Source: Mesorhizobium kowhaii
GTDB taxonomy: Bacteria > Pseudomonadota > Alphaproteobacteria > Rhizobiales > Rhizobiaceae
Assembly (NCBI RefSeq): GCF_003253745.1
Contig: NZ_MZXV01000001.1
Coordinates: 1-64,000, forward strand
Length of the DNA: 64,000 nt
Reading direction: 5' to 3'
The position numbers and the translations under genes are program-made. Within the stretch, counting starts at the first letter, position 1, and each line of letters opens with the position of its first letter. This document shows positions 34,506 through 41,846 of this stretch, piece after piece. The notes under the pieces are model-generated. The model had not been told where the DNA came from, did not search any database, and worked only from the letters and a program-made list of their open reading frames with translations.

Positions 34506-34596
34506 TTCCGCACACATTGCGACGGTGTCTTGCAATGTGCGGAACGCGCCAGAAAATCGAATAAGAACAACCACACAACCGACGCGCAATGTGCGC
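34506..34596. promoter_or_regulatory. Inverted-repeat cluster upstream of relaxase: candidate oriT or operator
   Basis: TTCCGCACACATTGC (34506-34520) and GCAATGTGCGGAA (34532-34544) are inverted partners differing by a two-base insertion. GCGCAATGTGCGC (34584-34596) is a third, self-palindromic copy of the same core (GCAATGTGCG). A shorter CCACAATGTGG occurs near 34464. The cluster fills the 243-base gap between relaxase and trbN, the usual place for oriT in such modules. It could also be a binding site for a regulator. Confidence 0.5.
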
Positions 34597-34697
34597 CCTT
34601 TTATCCTGCCATCCCTCGGTCGTGTTCGCTGCCTCCACCCCTTGCACCCGCCATTGCGCGCAAGAACCACCGTTGCTACGAAAAGCACCAAACCGGC

Positions 34698-35468
34698 TCA
34701 TGGCTCAGTCCTGTCGTCCGCTTTGGCCACGAACAGGCCGGCCGAGCGAGGTGCGACGTTGGACGGATCGCGCACAGCCTGCGCTCTCGGCACGCCATCA
34801 CGCGGGTCCTCGACAGGCGGGGAATCAGCTGCGGGCTTGCCTTGCGGCTGCACGACGAAGAGCGGTGCTTTCCTCCATCCCGATGACGCGGGTCGTGCCT
34901 GGCCGGTAGCTCTCGTCGCGGTGTCGCCGCCAATGGCGGATGAAACTGCTGTAACATAGGCGCGCGTTTCCCGAGGCAGCCGCCGCCCCTGTAACGATTC
35001 CTCGTAGCGCCCGGGGCCCGCATTATAAGCAGCAATCCACCCGGGCGATCCGTAGCGATCCAAGAGCTCGCGAATGTAGGCCGAGCCCGCTATGATGTTG
35101 TCGTGCGGATCGTAGGGGTCGCTGCCGAGCCCATACCGAATCCGCAATTCGGACCAGGTTTCCGGCACAATCTGCATCAGGCCCATGGCGCCTTTTCGGG
35201 AGGTGGCGCGTCGATCGCCGGCACTTTCCGCGACAAGGACGGCACGGATCCAGGCGAGCGGAAGCCGGAAGCGCCTCGCCGCTTCCGCGATATGGGCCTC
35301 GTAATTGCGCGCCGACGGTGTGCCGACCATCGGGCCCTGCGCCTGCGCAATCGCGGGAATGGCGCATGCGAGGCAGAGCCTGGCGAGCAGAACGCAAGCA
35401 TTGCGCCGACCCACGCGAAGCAACGCGGACGGAGCCAAATGGTTCGGTGACCGACGGCGCGCGGACAT
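34698..35468 (-). CDS. trbN: Lytic transglycosylase TrbN-like (T4SS peptidoglycan hydrolase)
   Basis: The 256-residue protein has a signal sequence (LLARLCLACAIPAIAQAQG) and an SLT domain: LPLAWIRAVLVAESAGDRR with catalytic Glu at about 81, SRKGAMGLMQIVPETWSELR, and NIIAGSAYIRELLDRYG with GWIAAYNAGPGRYE. It opens the peptidoglycan for the transfer apparatus. The C-terminal 80 residues are Pro/Ala-rich and not conserved. Confidence 0.93.
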   Translation of the reverse strand: MSARRRSPNHLAPSALLRVGRRNACVLLARLCLACAIPAIAQAQGPMVGTPSARNYEAHIAEAARRFRLPLAWIRAVLVAESAGDRRATSRKGAMGLMQIVPETWSELRIRYGLGSDPYDPHDNIIAGSAYIRELLDRYGSPGWIAAYNAGPGRYEESLQGRRLPRETRAYVTAVSSAIGGDTATRATGQARPASSGWRKAPLFVVQPQGKPAADSPPVEDPRDGVPRAQAVRDPSNVAPRSAGLFVAKADDRTEP

Positions 35469-35471
35469 GGC

Positions 35472-35807
35472 TCAATTCTTCTCGGTGCGGTCGCGTTGAC
35501 GCGACCACTGCAGCGACCAGGACGTCTTGTCGTCACCGTTCTGGAACAGATTGGCGCGGATGGGCCGCGTGAAGGTCGGGTCGTCTATCTGAAGCGATAC
35601 GAACTCGCCGGCCTTTTCACCGGAGCGTTTCCACGCGGCTCCAATCGCGGGGCCGTCTTCGCTGCCGGCGTGCACGCGAAAGTCGGGCGCGTTTTCCGTA
35701 TCGCTCGCATTGGCCTCGACGATTGCGATGTCGAGGTCGAGGCTGAGTGTCCTGATGCGCCCGAAGTAGCCGGTTTGATTGCGCATGAATTGTCCAATCT
35801 GTGGCAT
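35472..35807 (-). CDS. DUF736 protein
   Basis: The 111-residue protein runs from the ATG at 35805-35807 (MPQIGQFMRNQTGYFGRIRT). The DUF736 pattern is clear: GRIRTLSLDLDIAIVEAN, PDFRVHAG, GAAWKR and FVSLQIDDPTFTRPIRANLF. It is a compact beta-rich protein of unknown role always linked to conjugation/ICE maintenance genes, and single-stranded DNA binding has been suggested. A paralogue is at 41535. It lies 3 bases from the trbN start. Confidence 0.9.
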   Translation of the reverse strand: MPQIGQFMRNQTGYFGRIRTLSLDLDIAIVEANASDTENAPDFRVHAGSEDGPAIGAAWKRSGEKAGEFVSLQIDDPTFTRPIRANLFQNGDDKTSWSLQWSRQRDRTEKN

Positions 35808-35877
35808 GTCCTGTCTCCTTTCGCGAATGATCGGCGGTGATGTTGGGACGGCATGAGAGGGGCCGCCGGTGGCACGC

Positions 35878-36423
35878 TCACCGCGCTTGCGCGCGCCATT
35901 GAAAGCGGCCGTCGCCTTGCTCGTCGGTCCACAGCGGGACGGCGCGGCCAATGATGTGATCGGTTGAAACGAGGCCGAAGTAGCGGCCGTCGAGGCTGTC
36001 CCGGACCTGCCTATTCATGAGGAAAGCGGCCCCGACAGGAACAGGTCGACAGCCCTGCCAGCTCGGCAGATCGCGGCCGGCGCGATCTCGATCAAGCGCA
36101 GCACCAACTTCATGGCCATCGACAGAAATAGCGAGCTTGTTGCGGCACACCGTCTGACCAGAAACCGCAAGGATGCGTTTGAGCAGCAACACGCCTTTCG
36201 GCAGATAAGCCCGCTCGGCAAGAAATGTTGCCAGCGGTGCCGGCGGCCGGACGGCGACAAGGTCGCCCGCCAAAAATTTGCCGTCGCTTTCAATCCCGTA
36301 GAGGCCGATCGGAACACTGGCCGAAGCATTCCAGGCGAACTTCGGCGGCAGGGCGGTGAGACCTGGAAGGAGCACACCTGTGCTGGCCAGTGCCATCGCA
36401 AGGACGATTGCTGACCGCGTCAT
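35878..36423 (-). CDS. traF: TraF-type S26 signal peptidase (pilin maturation)
   Basis: The 181-residue protein has an N-terminal membrane helix (SAIVLAMALASTGVLLPGL). The S26 catalytic Ser-Lys pair is visible: WNASASVPIGLYGI (S36) and GVLLLKRILAVSGQ (K82). TraF removes the C-terminal peptide from TrbC and helps cyclise the pilin. It overlaps the DUF2840 gene by 4 bases. Confidence 0.93.
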   Translation of the reverse strand: MTRSAIVLAMALASTGVLLPGLTALPPKFAWNASASVPIGLYGIESDGKFLAGDLVAVRPPAPLATFLAERAYLPKGVLLLKRILAVSGQTVCRNKLAISVDGHEVGAALDRDRAGRDLPSWQGCRPVPVGAAFLMNRQVRDSLDGRYFGLVSTDHIIGRAVPLWTDEQGDGRFQWRAQAR

Positions 36424-36941
36424 GGCTGCACCCGCCGCCGCAACAGGTAGGCGCAATGCAGGTCGAGCGTATAGGCTCGAGGCTCCTGACCGGCCGTCAC
36501 CCGGTGGTGGACGTGCCGCCAATGCTCGGGCGAGACTGCTTCGGGATCAATTCCGAGACGTTCGATGGCGTCCATTATCGCCAGCACACGCTCGACACTC
36601 CCCCAACCTTGCACTGTAAGCAGGATGTTGCCACCGGGGCGCACGAAAGGCAGCGTCTGGTAGGTCTGGCCCGAGTCGATGGTGTGCACGATATCGAGGC
36701 GCGAAATGATCGTGCCGAAGTCATTCGAGGCCCAGCGCACGAAAGCAAAGACAGCGCCCGGTCGAAACCAAAGGACACGCCGGTGTCGATCGAGGATCTC
36801 CTCTCGATCGACCGAGCCGAAGCGAATCCAGAACTCGGTTTTCTTCGCGATCCATGTCAACTCGACACGGGTAAGGCTGTCGCTCTGCAACGCGCCGCGC
36901 GAAGACCCGGCTGAACCCAAGGCCGTGGTATCGGTCATCAT
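36420..36941 (-). CDS. DUF2840 protein
   Basis: The 173-residue protein has the DUF2840 pattern: LTRVELTWIAKKTEFWIRFG, RRVLWFRPGAVFAFVRWASN, DFGTIISRLDIV and PGGNILLTVQGWGSVERVLA. The family is found only with traF in this type of module; function unknown. In many relatives a parA gene precedes it. Here only 93 bases separate it from the excisionase-like gene. Confidence 0.9.
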   Translation of the reverse strand: MMTDTTALGSAGSSRGALQSDSLTRVELTWIAKKTEFWIRFGSVDREEILDRHRRVLWFRPGAVFAFVRWASNDFGTIISRLDIVHTIDSGQTYQTLPFVRPGGNILLTVQGWGSVERVLAIMDAIERLGIDPEAVSPEHWRHVHHRVTAGQEPRAYTLDLHCAYLLRRRVQP

Positions 36942-37034
36942 CTGTTTCCTGCTCTTGTCGGCATTCAGTCGAGTCGGAGGGTAAAAACTGATCCATTGCG
37001 TGATCCGCCCGCGTCTTCTTGCCGGATCGGCAGC

Positions 37035-37316
37035 TTAACGTCCGGGCCGTCCAGGCTGCGTCGGCGGCACCGGCAAATGGCGCTTGGCGGGAAGCACGGA
37101 GCCGCGCGGATCCGAAGTCGAAGTCACCGTCCCGCGCTCGGCCCAGGCCTGCAGATCGTCAACGGCATAGACGACACGGCCGCCCAGCTTGCGGTAGGCG
37201 GGACCGGTGCCGTAGGTGCGATGCTTCTCGAGCGTGCGCGACGACAGGCTGAGGAACTCGGCAGCTTCCTTGGTGCGAAGAAAGCGCGGCGGCAAAACGG
37301 CTAGATCTGGTCTCAT
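37035..37316 (-). CDS. rdfS: RdfS-like excisionase / AlpA-type HTH protein
   Basis: The 93-residue protein has a MerR/AlpA-type winged helix (residues 10-60): PRFLRTKEAAEFLSLSSRTL, KHRTYGTGPAYRKLGGRVVY and AVDDLQAWAE. This is the recombination directionality factor family; in the Mesorhizobium symbiosis ICE, RdfS drives excision and is switched on by FseA. Its place between the FseA-like and traF-region genes matches that system. No integrase partner is in the window. Confidence 0.85.
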   Translation of the reverse strand: MRPDLAVLPPRFLRTKEAAEFLSLSSRTLEKHRTYGTGPAYRKLGGRVVYAVDDLQAWAERGTVTSTSDPRGSVLPAKRHLPVPPTQPGRPGR

Positions 37317-37443
37317 GGATGGGGCCTCCGTGGGGCTAAAGGGAACCGCTGGCGCTCAGCGGCGGACGGCGATCACGGTGGCGGAAAGGCGGCTTCGCAG
37401 AGGATGGGGAAGATTGGGGGGCGTAATATTTCCACCCCGAGCG

Positions 37444-38079
37444 CTAGGGCCGCCTGCGGTGCCGCAGGAGTTGCAGATAGCCGCCGCCGATCATGGCTGA
37501 ACCGCCTTTGACGAGACCAATCACGGTGTCGCGCAGGGACGAGGTCTTCCATGGATTGGTGCCAACACGGTCTATCCCGTAGAAAGCGGTCGCGATCTCG
37601 CGGTAGCTGGCGCCGTTCTTGCGGCCATCGGCGGCCTGCATCATCAGGCGCAGGCGGCGCCGTTGCTGAATTGTGATGCGCGTATCCGGCGGTACAGGCC
37701 GCTTGTGATAGCCACGCCAGAATCGGACGAGAGCCTCGACGCGCCCAAGCATTTGAGAATCCAGCGGTATCAAGGCTGCCAGGGAACGGGTCTCGTCGCT
37801 GCCAGGAAGGAGGAGAAACTGTGTGGCCATTCCCTTGTCATGGACAGCATAAGATCCTTGCGGACTCTCACGATGCCTGCCGAATCCCTCGATTGCCGCA
37901 GAACGCTCCAATGAAAGGTAATCCGGAGACGAGGTGAGAGTCAGCACCGCAGGATCGACCAGAGGCGACCAGAAAACCTCTTGCGACAAGGCTGACAAGT
38001 CAGGCCGAGCCGGGAAATCGCAACCCCCAGTGTTCTTGTTCTTCCGCCGGGAATGGTTGCCTCTCAGCTCCAGAAACAA
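37444..38079 (-). CDS. fseA: DUF2285 half of an FseA-like activator (downstream part of frameshift pair)
   Basis: This frame encodes a DUF2285 domain: EVFWSPLVDPAVLTLTSSPD, HDKGMATQFLLLPG, GRVEALVRFWRGYHKRPVP, and the HTH-like RRRLRLMMQAADGRKNGASY with REIATAFYG. Any start inside this frame is unconvincing, and homologous text begins (FPARPDLSALSQEVFW) exactly where the overlapping DUF6499 frame ends. A +1 shift at 38012-38014 would yield one 254-residue DUF6499-DUF2285 protein. FseA of ICEMlSym-R7A is made this way and activates rdfS, whose homologue lies just downstream. Confidence 0.85.
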   Translation of the reverse strand: MFLELRGNHSRRKNKNTGGCDFPARPDLSALSQEVFWSPLVDPAVLTLTSSPDYLSLERSAAIEGFGRHRESPQGSYAVHDKGMATQFLLLPGSDETRSLAALIPLDSQMLGRVEALVRFWRGYHKRPVPPDTRITIQQRRRLRLMMQAADGRKNGASYREIATAFYGIDRVGTNPWKTSSLRDTVIGLVKGGSAMIGGGYLQLLRHRRRP

Positions 38080-38209
38080 CGAGAGCCAGATAGTGCCGCT
38101 GATAAGAAACTGAGCGGCGCAAACATTCCCAGGCGAGACCCTCGATTGGCAAGGTGTCGAAGAAGTCGTAGCTGTTATTGTCCCGCCAACGCGAGGTGTT
38201 CAGCTTCAT
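38000..38209 (-). CDS. fseA: DUF6499 half of an FseA-like activator (upstream part of frameshift pair)
   Basis: The frame is 69 residues from an ATG with GAGGAG seven bases upstream. MKLNTSRWRDNNSYDFFDTL, then GLAWECLRRSVSYQRHYLAL, is the DUF6499 domain that in single-frame relatives is fused to DUF2285. It ends EEQEHWGLRFPGSA and stop; in relatives WGLRFP is followed directly by DUF2285 sequence. The domain junction thus coincides with the shift site, arguing for programmed frameshifting rather than decay. Confidence 0.85.
   Translation of the reverse strand: MKLNTSRWRDNNSYDFFDTLPIEGLAWECLRRSVSYQRHYLALVVSGAERQPFPAEEQEHWGLRFPGSA
38009..38020 (-). other. Probable +1 programmed ribosomal frameshift site
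   Basis: On the minus strand the zero frame reads CGA TTT CCC GGC TCG GCC TGA. Slipping +1 after CCC (positions 38012-38014, next base G at 38011) continues as GCT CGG CCT GAC, giving RFPARPDL joined to the DUF2285 domain. CCC-G is a plausible +1 slippery codon. The zero-frame stop is only three codons further on. Confidence 0.7.
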
Positions 38210-38333
38210 CGTTCGGCTCCTCACGAAAACGACAAGTGGTGCTCGAATCGATTCCGGACTGCAGCGGTTGGCGAAAGCTCCTGAGGAGGCATCGCGTGAT
38301 GCGTTTTCGGCATCGCTGGCGGGGCAATGTTCA

Positions 38334-38594
38334 CTAGGGGTCATTCCGGCGCAGAAGATGGCGGTAGCCGGTGCGCGTCATCCAGCGTGCCCGCGTCAGG
38401 TGGCTATCATGGACGCGTCGGGCACGCTGGGGCTCCTTTGTTGGATCAATCCCGAAGAGGACCTTGACCACCTCGCGCCAATCGGCGCCGTCGGCGTCGG
38501 CGTCAAACAAACGCATGTAGAGCTTGACGTGCGTGCGATCATAGTCAGTGAACTCGTCCCCGGTCGGCGCGGTTTCGTCAAAAGGCTCAATCAT
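38334..38594 (-). CDS. qseM: QseM-like DUF2285 antiactivator
   Basis: The 86-residue protein from ATG 38592-38594 is a lone DUF2285 domain: DYDRTHVKLYMRLFDADADG, ADWREVVKVLFGIDPTKEP and SHLTRARWMTRTGYRHLLRR. In the Mesorhizobium symbiosis ICE the single-domain protein QseM binds both TraR and FseA and keeps transfer off in most cells. It lies 125 bases upstream of the FseA-like gene on the same strand. The family and size fit QseM; its partner regulator qseC is not adjacent. Confidence 0.75.
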   Translation of the reverse strand: MIEPFDETAPTGDEFTDYDRTHVKLYMRLFDADADGADWREVVKVLFGIDPTKEPQRARRVHDSHLTRARWMTRTGYRHLLRRNDP

Positions 38595-38680
38595 GGTCTG
38601 CCCTCCGTTCGCCACAAGCCCAAACGTAAAGCGCAACTCTTAAAGGCGGAATGCCGCCAGTGGAGGAGGCTAAGCGAGCA

Positions 38681-38985
38681 CTACGCGATGCTGTCTCGGC
38701 ATCGTCGGTCCAATCGCCTTGCAATGCGCCAAATCCTCTCCCGATACCCGCACCAGCAACTAGCATCCAGGCCGATACAGACGTTGGGTAGTTGGAGAGT
38801 CGGCAAACCGGTGTGCTGATTCAGCAAACCATGATCTGAACGCTCAGGCAGATAGCCGTTCGCCGTCATCCAGCGGGCACGGCAGCCGCTCCTCGTCATA
38901 GCCGGTCAGGATCGGGGCATCCGGCGCAACGTCAGCGACATCGGGATCGAGGAGTGGTTTAAGCACGGCACACCAAAAGTCGTGG
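38681..38985 (-). pseudogene. DUF2285 paralogue with internal deletion
   Basis: A continuous frame reads CAVLKPLLDPDVADVAPDAP, ILTGYDEERL, then jumps to CRWMTANGYLPERSD and runs into unrelated sequence. In intact relatives, LTGYDEEH is followed by about 45 residues (LRLLDADAEGADW..., SHLARA) before R-WMT-.GY. The HTH-containing middle is missing and the tail is divergent. It is a remnant of a second QseM-type gene next to the intact one. Confidence 0.6.
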
Positions 38986-39006
38986 AAGCACAAGTGGCTG
39001 CATTCA

Positions 39007-39088
39007 CCAGATAACCGGATTTTCTGGTTATTTGGATTTCCATTTAATTGATCTGCCCAAGGGCGAAATCAGACCTCTGAAATCCAAA
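39007..39088. repeat. Nested inverted repeats between DUF2285 remnant and DUF932 gene
   Basis: CCAGATAACC (39007-39016) pairs with GGTTATTTGG (39026-39035), with one mismatch. TTTGGATTTC (39031-39040) is an exact inverted copy of GAAATCCAAA (39079-39088). The two palindromes share bases 39031-39035, so only one can form at a time. The region is locally A/T-rich. Possible operator or RNA switch; otherwise 38986-39294 has no gene. Confidence 0.55.
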
Positions 39089-39132
39089 CGAATCTCTTGT
39101 TGCCGTGCTCAATTGACAGCAGTCGCATCGCG

Positions 39133-39149
39133 AGCCGGGCAGAGCCCGG
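39133..39149. repeat. Short GC hairpin
   Basis: GCCGGGC (39133-39139) and GCCCGGC (39143-39149) form a perfect 7-bp stem with an AGA loop. There is no T-run on either side. Confidence 0.4.
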
Positions 39150-39252
39150 CGAGCGGCCGCCGTGTTTCAAACAGGCGCACGCGCCGACCCCGATGATCTG
39201 GTCGCTAGATATTGTTGTGCTATGACGGTCTCGTTGATACGGCGGACCTGAT

Positions 39253-39285
39253 AGGCCGCGCGGCGAGATGTTCGCTGCGCGGCCT
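39253..39285. terminator. Hairpin downstream of DUF932 gene
   Basis: AGGCCGCGC (39253-39261) pairs with GCGCGGCCT (39277-39285), extended inside by GCGA/TCGC. It begins 10 bases after the DUF932 stop on the minus strand, and TTTCGTTT follows on the plus strand. Likely a bidirectional terminator. Confidence 0.6.
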
Positions 39286-39294
39286 TTCGTTTCC

Positions 39295-40506
39295 TCATGC
39301 CGCCTTTTCCAACAAGGCCTTCGCCCTGCCTTCGAGCTCCAGTCGGCTATCCTGATGCGCCTTGGTGCGGGCATGCGCGGTCATGCCCTGCACGAAATCA
39401 AAGATGCTTTCGGGCGGCCGGCCTTCCTCCTGCAACACAGTCTCGATAATCTTCCCCGTTTCGCTCTTGGAAAACCCGCGCTTGCGCAGGAAGCTTTCGC
39501 GGTCTTCGTCGCTACGGGCGACGATCTTCTCACGCGCGGCCTTGATGCCGGCGATGAACGGCGCGGGGCTTGAGTTCGCAAAGCTCGTCAAAGCGGGCGC
39601 TGCCTCATGAGCAAAACGAAGTGCTGCAAACTTCGAATGCCGGATCGTGATTTCCTCGAAGCCCTCGACGCCCCAAAGATTCCGGTTCATGCAAACAGCG
39701 CGGAGATAGAAACTCGCAATGCCCAGCGTCTTGCTGCCGACTTCCGAATTCCAGCAATAGAAACCCCGGAAATACAAATCCGGTTCTCCATTTGGGAGCC
39801 GTCCGGCTTCGATTGGATGTGTGTCGTCCACCAGAAACAGAAACACGTCGCGGTCGCTGGCGTAAAGCGTGGTGGTGTCCTTGGTCACGTCCACGAATGG
39901 ATTGTGGGTCATGGTCGCCCAGTCGAGAACGCCCGGCACCTTCCACATGGTGTCGCCGGTTCCGTTACCCGCTATCTTCATGACGGCGGCGACAAGCTCA
40001 TGATCCCAGATGCGGCCATAGTCCGGACCAGTGACGGCGCGAAGCTCAACGCGTCCGTCTTCCGTCTCAAGGGTCTTCATCAACTCCGCCCGATGGCTCA
40101 AAAGGCCATGCTGCAAATTGATGCCTGCCAGAGGCGCAGGAAGCTGGCGCATGTAGGTTGCCGGTGCGCTGACAAGACTGCAAAGCCGGCCAAAACTCCA
40201 ATGCGTGGGCGCAATCGGTTGCTCCTGCCCGGGGACGATAAGCGAAAACCGCTTTGCATTGTCGCGGGTAGCTTCGACGCGAACCGCACGGCTCTCGACG
40301 GTGCGGGCGGTAGCGTGGTCCGCTCTCTGCTTCACGGCATCAAAAAGCTCGGTGAGGCTCAAATAGCGCTCGTCATCGGGACGCGAAAACCATTCCGAGG
40401 AAACCCGTGCGATCCTCTCGCCGCGCGAGATATCCACGCGAAAGCCGCTGGAAATCGCGTGCTGCTGGGTGCTGTTCTCGCTGTTGATGATGGTGGTCAT
40501 GTTCAT
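39295..40506 (-). CDS. DUF932 protein (phage/plasmid-like)
   Basis: The protein is 403 residues from the ATG at 40504-40506 (a second ATG is two codons on). DUF932 features are visible: WSFGRLCSLVSAPATYMRQL, LETEDGRVELRAVTGPDYGR, LYASDRDVFLFLVDDTHPIE, FYCWNSEVGSKTLGIASFYL and NRNLWGVEGFEEITIRHSK. The family is found on plasmids, phages and ICEs; function unknown. The upstream leader of 400 bases contains a long hairpin. Confidence 0.88.
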   Translation of the reverse strand: MNMTTIINSENSTQQHAISSGFRVDISRGERIARVSSEWFSRPDDERYLSLTELFDAVKQRADHATARTVESRAVRVEATRDNAKRFSLIVPGQEQPIAPTHWSFGRLCSLVSAPATYMRQLPAPLAGINLQHGLLSHRAELMKTLETEDGRVELRAVTGPDYGRIWDHELVAAVMKIAGNGTGDTMWKVPGVLDWATMTHNPFVDVTKDTTTLYASDRDVFLFLVDDTHPIEAGRLPNGEPDLYFRGFYCWNSEVGSKTLGIASFYLRAVCMNRNLWGVEGFEEITIRHSKFAALRFAHEAAPALTSFANSSPAPFIAGIKAAREKIVARSDEDRESFLRKRGFSKSETGKIIETVLQEEGRPPESIFDFVQGMTAHARTKAHQDSRLELEGRAKALLEKAA

Positions 40507-40912
40507 TGTGTTCACTCCTTTTCCGTCATTGCCGAAGGCATGTCCCCCCGCATGCCTTCCGGGGGCGCGTGAGCGCGCGGGAGTGATGGGGGCCAATGTC
40601 GGCGCGCGGAGCCGGGCTGCACGGTCGAGCGGGGCGGATTGAGATTGGTGGCCCCTGTTGCTGCAGTCGGCCGCTTTGCGAGCCGGCGGCCCTGCTCTGC
40701 ACAGGCGGCAATGGCGGGGAAGCGAGGGGAAGTCCCTCGCTTCCCAACGGATCGACAAGGTTATCCGCAGTCGATCAGAACGATGAAAGCGAAGCTTACT
40801 CTTATAATGTTGGAACGAGATGTGGATTTTACACAGAAAAGCACTATTTGTCGTCGGCGGCATGGGGAATCAAACTCGCTAAATGCGTCCGATACAATAA
40901 GAGGAAAACTGT
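40507..40912. other. Divergent intergenic region between DUF932 and mucR
   Basis: No gene is supported in this 406-base gap. It holds a perfect 12-bp hairpin at 40717-40745 and a TATAAT at 40803-40808 upstream of mucR without a clear -35. GAGGAA at 40901-40906 is the mucR ribosome binding site. Confidence 0.5.
40717..40745. repeat. Perfect 12-bp hairpin
   Basis: GGGAAGCGAGGG (40717-40728) and CCCTCGCTTCCC (40734-40745) are exact inverted copies around GAAGT. It is a very stable stem in the divergent region between the DUF932 and mucR genes. There is no T-run, so it is more likely a structural or protein-binding element than a simple terminator. Confidence 0.65.
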
Positions 40913-41446
40913 ATGACCACTGCTCCCGAACAACTCAGCCAATCGGATACCGTGTCGATAGCGGCCGACATTGTCGCCGCCTATGTGTCGAACAATCCAC
41001 TGCCGGTCGGCGAATTGCCGAAACTGATCGGCGATATTCATGCTGCTCTGAAAGGGCTCGGCACGCCGGTGACGGAACCTGTGGTCAAGCAGGAACCGGC
41101 AGTCTCGATCAGGAAGTCGGTGACGCCAGACTTCATCATCTGTCTGGAAGACGGAAAACAATTCAAATCGCTGAAACGGCATATCGGAGTCCACTATAAT
41201 CTGAGCCCCGACGAGTACCGGCAGAAATGGAACCTTCCGAAGGACTATCCGATGGTAGCGCCAAACTATGCGGCCACCCGTTCGGCCCTGGCGAAATCAA
41301 TAGGGCTCGGGCGCAAGGCGGCTGCGCCCACTCCTGCCGCGGCGGAAAAACCAAAACGGGCTGCTCGTGCGGCAGCAGCGACGACGACTGCGGCAGCCAT
41401 CAAGTCGCCGCTGAAGAAGACGCGCAAGGCACCAGCCAAAGCCTAG
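40913..41446 (+). CDS. mucR: Ros/MucR-family zinc-finger-like regulator with basic tail
   Basis: This 177-residue protein has an N-terminal helical oligomerisation part ([20 protein letters not shown]) and the Ros/MucR DNA-binding domain [20 protein letters not shown], followed by [20 protein letters not shown]. The metal site would be C77-D80-H90-H94: the second Cys of Ros is Asp, as in several Mesorhizobium homologues. A 45-residue Ala/Lys/Thr-rich tail extends beyond the usual ~140-residue length. It probably binds A/T-rich DNA as a nucleoid-type silencer of element genes. Confidence 0.88.
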   Translation: MTTAPEQLSQSDTVSIAADIVAAYVSNNPLPVGELPKLIGDIHAALKGLGTPVTEPVVKQEPAVSIRKSVTPDFIICLEDGKQFKSLKRHIGVHYNLSPDEYRQKWNLPKDYPMVAPNYAATRSALAKSIGLGRKAAAPTPAAAEKPKRAARAAAATTTAAAIKSPLKKTRKAPAKA

Positions 41447-41496
41447 CGCGCTGCGCCTGGCGGACGTGCCAGGCTGTGTAGGATCTGAACATGGGA

Positions 41497-41520
41497 AAGC
41501 CCCGCCGTGCGGCGGGGCTT
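41497..41520. terminator. Bidirectional intrinsic terminator
   Basis: AAGCCCCGCC (41497-41506) pairs perfectly with GGCGGGGCTT (41511-41520) around GTGC. It sits between mucR (plus strand) and the converging DUF736 gene (minus strand). Confidence 0.85.
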
Positions 41521-41534
41521 CGTGTTAAGTCGGA

Positions 41535-41846
41535 TCACTCGGCGGCTCGGCGGGACCAGATGAGCGAGAAGTCGCCCTCGGTGTCGGTCTCGACCAGGCT
41601 CGCATAGATCGGAGCGGGGAAGCTGGGATCGTCGAGCTTGACGGAGTGGTAGTCGCGTCCCTCGCGCGAGGTCTTCTTCCATGCCGCCCCGAACTCGGTG
41701 GCGCCGGCGAAGATGCGGAAATCGGGACCCTTTTCATTTTCGCCGTCGGCCGGGGCGAACGTCACCGTCTTGACGTTGAGGTTGAGGGTCTTGACCGACC
41801 CGGAGAAGCCGTTCGCGGTGCGGGAGAAAGTGCCGATCGTAGCCAT
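41535..41846 (-). CDS. DUF736 protein, second copy
   Basis: The 103-residue protein runs from the ATG at 41844-41846 ([20 protein letters not shown]). The DUF736 pattern matches the 35472 copy: [58 protein letters not shown] and DFSLIWSR. It is a typical ICE maintenance gene of unknown function with a long gene-free leader upstream. It is probably the more usual copy of the two. Confidence 0.92.
   Translation of the reverse strand: MATIGTFSRTANGFSGSVKTLNLNVKTVTFAPADGENEKGPDFRIFAGATEFGAAWKKTSREGRDYHSVKLDDPSFPAPIYASLVETDTEGDFSLIWSRRAAE

Noticed and set aside
33471..34886. Plus-strand open frame of 471 codons across the relaxase 5' half
   Set aside because: Antisense to a relaxase with intact motifs and to the palindrome cluster; no recognisable domain.
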